Position numbers and translations under genes: made by a program. Below the pieces are notes generated by a model. It was not told the DNA's origin. It saw only the letters and a list, made by a program, of their open reading frames with translations, and ran no database searches. A stretch of 36,242 nucleotides of DNA from Eggerthellaceae bacterium (lineage in GTDB: Bacteria; Actinomycetota; Coriobacteriia; Coriobacteriales; Eggerthellaceae): contig JAFSHA010000092.1 in the NCBI GenBank assembly GCA_017440565.1, positions 1 through 36,242 of the forward strand. Direction: 5' to 3'. Positions 18,709 to 24,736 of the stretch are shown here, piece after piece; within the stretch, counting starts at the first letter, position 1; every line of letters starts with the position of its first letter.

Positions 18709-19047
18709 CTACGGAATCATCAGGTAGGCGCGTTCGCCCTTGGCTTCCATCTTCGCGACAAGCTCGGAAAGAGGGCCGTACTCGAGGGCGTCTGCCAGGC
18801 AGTGGTGCACGCATGCGGGCTTCTGGCCGGCGGCAACGCGATCCGCGCACAGGTCGCACAGCTCGGTGACCATGGGGGTGTAGTTCCAGATGAACTTGTC
18901 CTCCTCCTCGCTCACGCAGAACGGACCGACCTGGTTCAGCTTGATGCCCCACTGACCTGCGGGGATCTCCTTCTCATTCCTGCATGCGATCTCACACGTG
19001 TAGCATCCGGTGCAGTACTGGGTGTCGACGAGCAATCCGTTGATCAT
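18709..19047 (-). CDS. Two-cluster ferredoxin subunit of the molybdoenzyme
   Basis: 112 aa. Electron-transfer partner of the molybdoenzyme encoded just upstream (12-base gap). Cys12, 15, 18 and 22 form C-x2-C-x2-C-x3-C, and Cys64, 67, 79 and 83 form a second set in CDLCADRVAAGQKPACVHHC. This is enough for two [4Fe-4S] clusters, whereas DmsB-type subunits have four clusters in about 200 aa. It is thus a shortened DmsB/PhsB-like protein. There is no signal peptide and no membrane segment, so the complex is probably cytoplasmic. AGGAGGCGATTG precedes the ATG. No membrane anchor gene follows. Confidence 0.88.
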   Translation of the reverse strand: MINGLLVDTQYCTGCYTCEIACRNEKEIPAGQWGIKLNQVGPFCVSEEEDKFIWNYTPMVTELCDLCADRVAAGQKPACVHHCLADALEYGPLSELVAKMEAKGERAYLMIP

Positions 19048-19059
19048 GTCAATCGCCTC

Positions 19060-21291
19060 CTATTCAGCCTTCTCGATGTTGCACATCGCGGACTTGAACG
19101 GCGCGCCGAAGCCGATCTTGCCGATGTCGCCATGGGGAATCATGTTGTTGACGTTGGACTTCCATACGCCGTAGAGGTTCGGCTCGTTCGGATCCTCCTC
19201 GGGGAACCACCAGCCGTGGGCGGCATTCACGACGCCCTTCTTGAGGATGGGCGTGATCTCGACCTTGTAGCGTGCGCTGCCGTGCTCGTTAACGATGCGT
19301 ACCCAGTCGCCTTCCTCGATGCCGTGCTTCTTGGCGTCCGCCGGGTTCATCTCGAGGACGGGGTTGGGATGAATGTCGCGCAGGTTCTTGATCTGGCGAT
19401 GCTCAGAGTGGAAGGACGTCACGCGACGGGAGCCGGTGGTAAGGATGAACTCGTACTCCGGAGTGTTGGAGGGGCTCATCTTCGGCTCAAAGTAATAGGG
19501 CAGCGGATCATCGCCGAGGTTGCGGTACATCGTCGTCCACAGCTCAACGCGGCCAGTCGGGGTGCTGAAGCCCGGCTTGCCGTCGGCGCGCAGCAGGCCC
19601 TTCTCGTACTTCTTGTAGGTAACCGGAACCTGCGCGGTGCCGATGTCGCGCAGCTCGTACCAGTTCTGGGCGCCGCTCATCGCGCCGAGACCGCTCAGAT
19701 AGCCGTGCACGAGCTCGTCAACGGAGGCGGTGTAGATGTCCGGGAAGATCCTTTTCGCGAGCATGAAGCAGATCTCGGGGTCGCTCTTGGCCTCACCGAC
19801 GGTGATTGCCTTGTTGATGGCGGAGCAGTTGGTGGTGTTCGACCCGAAGTGGGTAAACACGACGCCGTCGCCCTCGGCGAAGGTGGCAACGGGAAGGAAC
19901 AGGTCGCCAACCGCCATGATGGTCGGGTTCATGAAGGTGTCGGTAGCGACGACGAAGTCCATCTTCTGAAGCGCCTTGTGCCAACGCGAAGGCTGAGCCG
20001 AGCACGTAGGCGAGATGAGGTTGGAGCTCTGCAGCCAAGCGAAGCGGACCGGATAAGGATCGTCCGTCTCAAGGCACTCGAGGAACAGGTCGGGGTGGAC
20101 CGTGTTCTGAATCATGCCAACGGCGGGATACTTGTCGACGCCGACCTTCTTGGACAGCGCGTCCTCGGGAACCTGCGTCGGGACGTCCTTCTCCTCAGCG
20201 CCGCCGAGGCCGGCAACGGGACCGAGGATGGTGCCACCAGGGATATCAAGGTTGCCGGTGATGGCCATGATTGCCATGAGGGCCTGACCGGTCTGAACGC
20301 CGTTGGGAGCCTCGTCAACGGAGAGACCCCAGGTCATGCTGGACGGGGACTGCGCAAGGGCGCGGCCTGCCTCGATGATCTTCTCGGCGGGAACCTCGGT
20401 GATCTCAGCAACCTTCTCCACGGGGTATTCCTGAACGCGCTCGGCAAGCTGCTCGAAGCCGTAGCACCATTTGTCAACGAAGTCGTGATCATAAAGATCC
20501 TCGTTGATGATGACATTGAGAATGCCCATGGCAAGCGCGGCGTCGGTGCCGGGGCGCAGGCGCAGCGCGAGGTGCGAGCGGGTGGCGAGCCACGTCATGC
20601 GCGGGTCGACGGTGATGAGCTTGGCTCCAAGGCGCATGAGCTCGATGAGCGCGTGGCCGAACAGGCCGTCGGAGTTTGACTTCGGCGGCTCCTTGCCCCA
20701 GACCAGAATGTAGTTGGGCACCTGGAAGGACGGGTCGTCGTAGCGCAGCGGGAAGCCAGCGGCGTAGTCCATTTCGGGAATGCCGGCGCCGGCAACGAAG
20801 TTTACGACGGCGCAGCGGGGGCCGTAGCAGGACCAGCCAGAGAGCGCGTAGCACTGGTTCGGAGACTGAAGAACGCTGTAGCAGCCAAGGGCAGCGTGGA
20901 TGCACGCCGCGCGACCCGTGCCGTTGAAGAGGCAGGATCCCTCGTAGCCGTACTTCTCCTGGTTGGCTTTCAGCGCCTCGGCGAAGATGTCCATCGCCTC
21001 TTCCCAAGAGATGCGCTCCCGCTTGTCGAGGCCGCGGTCTTCCTTCGCGCGCTTCATCGGGTAGATGATGCGATCCTCATGGTAGATGTAGTCCTTCAGC
21101 GACAAGCAGCGAACGCACAGGCGGCCCTTCGTCACGGGGTGCTCGGGATCGCCTTCGACCTTGATCAGTTTGCCGTCCTTCACATGAAGCTTAAGGCCGC
21201 AGCCCACGGGATGGCATCCCGGAGGCGACCATGCGCACGTGCGGACAATCTCCGTACCGTCCTCGAGTGTTTTCTTCCACTCAGCATCCAT
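19060..21291 (-). CDS. Molybdopterin oxidoreductase, acetylene hydratase/dehydroxylase-like clade
   Basis: 743 aa catalytic subunit of the DMSO reductase superfamily, binding bis-MGD with Mo or W and one [4Fe-4S] cluster. Likely cluster ligands are Cys19, Cys26, Cys31 and Cys59 (CAWSPPGCHPVGCG ... GRLCVRC). The likely metal ligand is Cys155 in SGWSCYGPR. TDAALAMGILNVIINEDLYD and KWCYGFEQLAERVQEYPVEK are very close in wording to Pelobacter acetylene hydratase. There is no TAT signal. The C-terminal beta-barrel has LTTGSRRVTSFHSEHRQI and NPADAKKHGIEEGDWVRIV. GTAGAGGAGGAAACGCA precedes the ATG. The substrate is unknown: reduction or hydration of a small organic compound, such as an aromatic hydroxyl, is possible. 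Confidence 0.9.
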   Translation of the reverse strand: MDAEWKKTLEDGTEIVRTCAWSPPGCHPVGCGLKLHVKDGKLIKVEGDPEHPVTKGRLCVRCLSLKDYIYHEDRIIYPMKRAKEDRGLDKRERISWEEAMDIFAEALKANQEKYGYEGSCLFNGTGRAACIHAALGCYSVLQSPNQCYALSGWSCYGPRCAVVNFVAGAGIPEMDYAAGFPLRYDDPSFQVPNYILVWGKEPPKSNSDGLFGHALIELMRLGAKLITVDPRMTWLATRSHLALRLRPGTDAALAMGILNVIINEDLYDHDFVDKWCYGFEQLAERVQEYPVEKVAEITEVPAEKIIEAGRALAQSPSSMTWGLSVDEAPNGVQTGQALMAIMAITGNLDIPGGTILGPVAGLGGAEEKDVPTQVPEDALSKKVGVDKYPAVGMIQNTVHPDLFLECLETDDPYPVRFAWLQSSNLISPTCSAQPSRWHKALQKMDFVVATDTFMNPTIMAVGDLFLPVATFAEGDGVVFTHFGSNTTNCSAINKAITVGEAKSDPEICFMLAKRIFPDIYTASVDELVHGYLSGLGAMSGAQNWYELRDIGTAQVPVTYKKYEKGLLRADGKPGFSTPTGRVELWTTMYRNLGDDPLPYYFEPKMSPSNTPEYEFILTTGSRRVTSFHSEHRQIKNLRDIHPNPVLEMNPADAKKHGIEEGDWVRIVNEHGSARYKVEITPILKKGVVNAAHGWWFPEEDPNEPNLYGVWKSNVNNMIPHGDIGKIGFGAPFKSAMCNIEKAE

Positions 21292-21366
21292 TGCGTTTCC
21301 TCCTCTACTTTCAACTGTCTGAGATTGCGCGAGTTGCGGGGTTCGGCGCTATCTCGAAGCGAATCG

Positions 21367-21372
21367 AATGTA
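21367..21372 (-). promoter_or_regulatory. Possible -10 box of the molybdoenzyme operon
   Basis: TACATT on the minus strand, about 75 bases upstream of the ATG. The -35 at 17-bp spacing is GGCTCA, far from consensus, which would suit a promoter that needs an activator. The palindrome at 21426-21450 would be centred about 78 bases upstream of the predicted start. Confidence 0.4.
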
Positions 21373-21409
21373 GCGAGGAGCTGGGAGGTTGAGCCACGGG
21401 GCGAGAACC

Positions 21410-21427
21410 CTATTTTGCAGAAAATAG
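21410..21427. repeat. A/T-rich inverted repeat beside the palindrome
   Basis: CTATTTT, GCAG, AAAATAG: perfect 7-bp arms, overlapping by two bases the palindrome at 21426-21450. On the minus strand it supplies the T-rich tract after that GC-rich stem. Confidence 0.5.
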
Positions 21428-21450
21428 CCCCATACCAATGGTATGGGGCT
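21426..21450. promoter_or_regulatory. Palindromic candidate operator or luxR terminator
   Basis: AGCCCCATACC-AAT-GGTATGGGGCT: perfect 11-bp arms. The core CATACCAATGGTATGGG matches 15 of 17 bases of the site at 23037-23053 upstream of luxR. On the minus strand the stem is followed by TATTTTC, so it could also end luxR transcription. Both roles may apply. Confidence 0.6.
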
Positions 21451-21480
21451 TTGGTACGCGGCCTTTTATCAGGTATTTCG

Positions 21481-22986
21481 CTATCCCGCTCTATTTGGCG
21501 GGTTCTTCAGTTCGTCCACCATGTCTATGAGGGCCTGCTGGGAGCTCACTCCAAGCTTCTTATATATGTTGTAGATATGGGACTTCGTAGTGGACGGCCC
21601 GATGTAAAGCTCTCCCTGAATGTGCTTATTGTTGCGTCCCTTCGCCAAAAGAACGAACACTTCCTTCTCTCGGTTGGTGAGCATGTGCCTGTCAGCCACC
21701 TGCTCGCAGCGCTCCCTGAAATGCGCCGCGGGAACGATCTCTCGGATCTCATTGACGCTAACCGACTCAATGAGATCCGAGAGGTACCTTCGGGCAAGTT
21801 CGTCATCGGCGCCGTACGCCGCGAACGCCATGACGATGACCATGACGAGTCCGGCAACGGCCATCGCAAAGAAATTGTTATGGGCCTGGAACGCACTCGC
21901 CTCGTATACCGCCACGCCGATCCCCATCCCGATGATGAACCCGATCCAGTCGGCGATCTGCCGATACGCGAAGCGGCGGACGGGGTGGAGTTGGTTCTCG
22001 AGATTATCGACAATCGAGAAAACCCAAAACATCATCTGAGAATGCGATATCGACACCATGACGAGAGCCGAGCACAGCACCTTCCAGACGTCGCCGCCGA
22101 AGGGAAGCAGCGCAATGCCCGCAATCATGGGAACCATGGACACGCGCTGGACCACGCCCTGGGTCACCTCCGACTTCGGGAACCGCACCACCCAGAACAG
22201 GGCTATCAGATCGCCGATGGTGCCGAGCGAGAACCCCGCCACCGTCATGACGGGCCCCATGCCGCAAAGTACGACTGTCACGAATCCGAACGCAATGCCC
22301 TGAGCAACCATGAAGAGCTCGTTGGGAAGCGAGGAGAGGGGGATCTTGCGCGTTTCGTCCGCGTAATGGACGACGCGCCTCCGAGGTTGGCGCATTGAGG
22401 CGAACCATGCTGAGGCAATGGCGAGAACGGTAACCACAAACGCTTCGCCCAGGAAAACAAGGTCGTTTAGCTGCAGGCCGACGGCGACGAATAGCAGTGT
22501 TGCCGGCAGCGTTCCGCCAGCAACAGAGAGCATGGATCGCCTCGATCCGGTGTTGGAGAACAGGATGATCTGGAGGAGCGTCAGACACCCGAACCCCACG
22601 CCGAAAACCATCCACGCCGCAAGATGCACCCAAAGGGGAAGAGGGCCCGCAAATTGAGACCACAGGCAGACGGCAAACGCAGGAAGCATGCACAAGGTAG
22701 CCGGGACGAGCCTTCTTTTGTATTCGTCCATGATCGAAGAAGCCTTGAAATAAGAGGCTGCCAGAACGGCGACGCAGACCGCAACAGACGCTATTCGGCA
22801 CAGAAACGCATCCGGAACCGAAAGGTGGGCAAACAAGGGGAAGGCCGGCCCGCCTGAAAAAATGAGCAAGACGGTCATGTAGCACGCAAACCCTATCCCT
22901 CCGAGAAACAGAGCCGTCATCTCCTCGCCGCCAGCACCATGCGCGGCCTTCGCTTCTTGCGGTTCGAGCGATGCGTTTTCCAACAT
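21481..22986 (-). CDS. LuxR-type regulator with multi-pass membrane domain
   Basis: 501 aa. About 12 hydrophobic segments, with an MFS-like look, occupy residues 20-415. A GerE/LuxR helix-turn-helix closes the protein: LTNREKEVFVLLAKGRNNKHI, then STTKSHIYNIYKKLGVSSQQ. This architecture is abundant in Eggerthellaceae, often beside molybdoenzymes, and suggests a membrane sensor that acts directly on DNA. The ATG at 22986 has AGGAGG at good distance; the open frame continues upstream through the operator and has no ribosome site there. Same strand as and upstream of the molybdoenzyme operon, divergent from the four-helix protein gene. Confidence 0.88.
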   Translation of the reverse strand: MLENASLEPQEAKAAHGAGGEEMTALFLGGIGFACYMTVLLIFSGGPAFPLFAHLSVPDAFLCRIASVAVCVAVLAASYFKASSIMDEYKRRLVPATLCMLPAFAVCLWSQFAGPLPLWVHLAAWMVFGVGFGCLTLLQIILFSNTGSRRSMLSVAGGTLPATLLFVAVGLQLNDLVFLGEAFVVTVLAIASAWFASMRQPRRRVVHYADETRKIPLSSLPNELFMVAQGIAFGFVTVVLCGMGPVMTVAGFSLGTIGDLIALFWVVRFPKSEVTQGVVQRVSMVPMIAGIALLPFGGDVWKVLCSALVMVSISHSQMMFWVFSIVDNLENQLHPVRRFAYRQIADWIGFIIGMGIGVAVYEASAFQAHNNFFAMAVAGLVMVIVMAFAAYGADDELARRYLSDLIESVSVNEIREIVPAAHFRERCEQVADRHMLTNREKEVFVLLAKGRNNKHIQGELYIGPSTTKSHIYNIYKKLGVSSQQALIDMVDELKNPPNRAG

Positions 22987-23036
22987 GAAAAACCTCCTGA
23001 AGTTGCAGAAAAAACAAGTTGTCTCACCTGCGGTTT

Positions 23037-23053
23037 CATACCAACAGTATGGG
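23037..23053. promoter_or_regulatory. Candidate LuxR operator, second copy
   Basis: CATACCAACAGTATGGG, a near match to CATACCAATGGTATGGG at 21431-21447 and itself partly palindromic (CATAC...GTATG). It lies 51 bases upstream of luxR and 160 bases upstream of the divergent gene at 23213, so it could control both. Confidence 0.55.
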
Positions 23054-23212
23054 AAGAAATGAAGGCTTGCTCGGGGTTTCATTCCGTCACCCCGTTGCCC
23101 GATCTCGCCTCCGAAACTACCCTCCTCCTGAAGCGTAATGCGGGATTCTACACGTGAAGACAACTCGAGGCAACCGGAACTATTCGTGTCGATTTGAGGA
23201 GGAAAAGCAGCT

Positions 23213-23659
23213 ATGCCGAGCAAGAAATACCTTATCGCCTACACGGTTGTGATGTCTGTCATCATGTGCGTCGTGTGCGCAGCGATCATCCCCATCCTTT
23301 CGGGGCAGGTTCTCACGCCGACGACGTGGGTCGTCGGATTCGGGCTGACCTTCGTCATCTCGGTCATCCTCAGCCTCGTTATCCCAATGGGGAAAATCGG
23401 GGGTGCCGTATGCGGCGTTTTCGGAACGACCCCCGATGCCGGGTTGGGCCGCCTGTTGATGGACGTGATCTCCACGACCATCATCGGAGGCTTCATGGTC
23501 GCCTTCATGACCGGGTTCTCGACGGGACTGGGAAGCCTCGGCGACGTCAACTACGTCACGCGCGCCCTGAGCTCCGTCATTGAGGCCTGGGGTCCCATGT
23601 TCGTCACCGTGGTTTTGTCGGATGCCATCGCGACGGCAATTTGCAGGAAGATCGCTTAA
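23213..23659 (+). CDS. Small four-helix membrane protein
   Basis: 148 aa with four hydrophobic segments, at about residues 6-30, 40-60, 84-106 and 124-143. The two halves look like a tandem repeat of a two-helix unit (MSVIMCVVCAAIIPIL... and ISTTIIGGFMVAFMTGF..., each followed by a Trp-containing second helix). The style recalls DUF2798 small membrane proteins. I infer this from pattern only and could not search. GAGGAGGAAAAGCAGCT precedes the ATG. It is divergent from luxR and heads a row of three genes with the Cys-rich proteins. The function is unknown; it might help sense or move the molybdoenzyme substrate. Confidence 0.7.
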   Translation: MPSKKYLIAYTVVMSVIMCVVCAAIIPILSGQVLTPTTWVVGFGLTFVISVILSLVIPMGKIGGAVCGVFGTTPDAGLGRLLMDVISTTIIGGFMVAFMTGFSTGLGSLGDVNYVTRALSSVIEAWGPMFVTVVLSDAIATAICRKIA

Positions 23660-23674
23660 AAGCAAGGAGTAGAC

Positions 23675-23890
23675 ATGTGCTTTAGACCGCCAACGACGTA
23701 CTCAACGAGAAAGTGCCCCCAGTGCGCCGCCGACTGCGGCCAGTTCGACGCCGTATGCGACAAGTGCGGCGCGGCGTTGCCCGAGGAAAGCGGAGACCTG
23801 GCGGCCCCCGGCATTCCCGCGGCCCCCGGAGCGCCTGGCGCTCCCGCAGCCCCAGGAATGCCCAAGCCCCCCGGAGCGCCGAGCCTCTAG
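23675..23890 (+). CDS. Zinc-ribbon protein with Pro-Gly-Ala tail
   Basis: 71 aa. The first half begins MCFRPPTTY and has CPQCAADCGQFDAVCDKCG, a C-x2-C...C-x2-C zinc ribbon. The second half is a low-complexity collagen-like tail of repeated PGAP/PGMP units ending at GAPSL. AAGCAAGGAG precedes the ATG, 15 bases after the previous gene, so they are co-transcribed. I have the impression that related MCFRPP zinc ribbons occur in Eggerthellaceae but know no function. With its neighbour at 23968 it forms a pair of metal-binding small proteins inside the mobile block. Confidence 0.75.
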   Translation: MCFRPPTTYSTRKCPQCAADCGQFDAVCDKCGAALPEESGDLAAPGIPAAPGAPGAPAAPGMPKPPGAPSL

Positions 23891-23967
23891 CGTTTCGGGA
23901 ACGCGCGGAGAGGTCCCCGACTTACCGCTGGTAGCCCTCTCCGCGCGTCGCGACCAAAGGAGGGAGC

Positions 23968-24162
23968 ATGTGCTATCCCTGCACCCACTGCGACCGTTGC
24001 CGAAGCCATGTCAAGGACGGCGTCTGCTTTAACTGCACGAAACCCCTGCCCAGCGAAAGCGATGCGTGCCCTCATTGCGGCGCAGCTCTGCCGCCTAAGC
24101 CCGGAATGCCCGCGGGGATGAAGCCTCATCGCCCGAAGGGCGGCAAGTCTGGCCCTTCCTGA
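23968..24162 (+). CDS. Cysteine-rich zinc-ribbon protein
   Basis: 64 aa with nine Cys. It begins MCYPCTHCDRCRSH, continues GVCFNCTKPLP and DACPHCGAALPP, and ends in a Pro/Lys-rich tail. The two C-x2-C pairs CFNC and CPHC form a ribbon like that of the preceding protein, and the MCY- start parallels its MCF-. The CTHCDRC cluster at the N-terminus is extra. GGAGGGAGC lies just before the ATG. It is probably a diverged duplicate of the gene at 23675. Metal binding is likely; the role is unknown. Confidence 0.7.
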   Translation: MCYPCTHCDRCRSHVKDGVCFNCTKPLPSESDACPHCGAALPPKPGMPAGMKPHRPKGGKSGPS

Positions 24163-24587
24163 CACGACGTCCTGGCGCCGTCGCCTTCTTCCGGACAAGC
24201 CAATCAACGGCCTGGCCGCAAGCCAGATCGAGAGGCAATTGGCAAAGAGGATTCGTGGAAGGCATGGCGAAAGCCGGCGAAGGAGGCGGGATTCCCCCTT
24301 GTGGCTAGGGGCAAGCCCATATCCATCACCCACGACGGCGAGGAGCTCCTCGCCGTCGCATCGCGCATGTTCGGGGATATGGACTCCGTCATCTCCAAAT
24401 GTCGGAAGAGCAGCAAGCGGCAGAGCGGTGGGGTCCCGCATGCGCCTAGCCGACTCACGGCGCCCCAAGGCGAAAACTCGAACGTCGAGCATGCGAACAT
24501 TGCCGACAACGCGCACTGGGCGGACAGCGTGAACGAACCTGAAAACGAGTGTGAACATGCGCGCAATCGGAGTGCGAAATCAACGAC
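24163..24587. other. Right part of the element, possible antitoxin remnant
   Basis: No intact gene. The plus-strand frame from about 24280 reads LVARGKPISITHDGEELLAV followed by ASRMFGDMDSV, which resembles the strand-turn-strand and following helix of Phd/YefM antitoxins. It lacks a good start and ribosome site and continues into nonsense, so I regard it as a remnant at best. A perfect 26-bp palindrome lies in the same stretch. Confidence 0.3.
24333..24358. repeat. Perfect 26-bp palindrome without loop
   Basis: CGACGGCGAGGAG is directly followed by its exact reverse complement CTCCTCGCCGTCG. There is no T-run. It lies about 237 bases inside the right end of the element and coincides with the DGEELLAV codons of the antitoxin-like frame. 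Confidence 0.7.
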
Positions 24588-24595
24588 AATAATCA
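24551..24595 (-). repeat. Right bipartite terminal inverted repeat
   Basis: Read inward from 24595 on the minus strand: TGATTATT (24595-24588), 24 dissimilar bases, then CGCGCATGTTCAC (24563-24551). Octamer and GTTCAC offsets equal those of the left end. A second inward GTTCAC is at 24534-24529. Confidence 0.7.
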
Positions 24596-24599
24596 CAGC
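24596..24599. repeat. Target-site duplication, right copy (CAGC)
   Basis: CAGC directly after the right tip AATAATCA; identical to 17942-17945. Confidence 0.75.
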
Positions 24600-24699
24600 G
24601 CTCCAGCACGGTTCCCGTCAGCGAGTTGAACCTGGTTCCGCAGCTGCGACAGCGGTACCTTTGCAGTCCCGACGAGCCGCCGGAAGGGGTTTTCCTTGG
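24596..24699 (-). pseudogene. IS1595-like transposase, N-terminal zinc-ribbon part
   Basis: Minus-strand frame with GLQRYRCRSCGTRFNSLTG then TVLER, the N-terminal zinc ribbon of IS1595-type transposases (second Cys pair visible). The frame is cut at 24596 after the codons for L-E-R, exactly where the middle part at 17945 resumes with C-K-K. Upstream it meets a stop at 24700-24702 and runs into the 3' end of the MFS gene, so the first Cys pair is lost. The IS copy was therefore already truncated at both ends, or decayed later. Confidence 0.7.
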
Positions 24700-24736
24700 T
24701 CATCGGGGCGTCTCCTCTCGCCAGGCGGACGCGGCC

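Larger units (their letters stand above)
17946..24595. mobile_element. 6,650-bp inserted element carrying a molybdoenzyme module
   Basis: The block starts TGATTATT and ends AATAATCA, is flanked by CAGC on both sides, and interrupts an IS1595-like transposase gene. Deleting it with one CAGC fuses the two transposase parts in frame. Its ends also share CGCGnnnGTTCAC at positions 33-45 from each tip, in opposite orientation. It encodes a 95-aa protein, a mini-ferredoxin, a molybdoenzyme, a membrane LuxR regulator, a four-helix membrane protein and two Cys-rich proteins. I found no transposase or recombinase inside, so it is either mobilised in trans or has lost its own. The TG...CA ends and 4-bp duplication are compatible with several DDE families, for example IS21-like; the family cannot be named. 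Confidence 0.75.

Noticed and set aside
18802-20679. 625-codon plus-strand open frame
   Set aside because: It lies antisense to the molybdoenzyme gene; composition is that of a high-GC shadow frame (Val/Gly/Arg/Leu rich) and it has no family motif or ribosome site.
20896-22398. 500-codon plus-strand open frame
   Set aside because: Spans the antisense of two genes and the promoter region between them; no domain.
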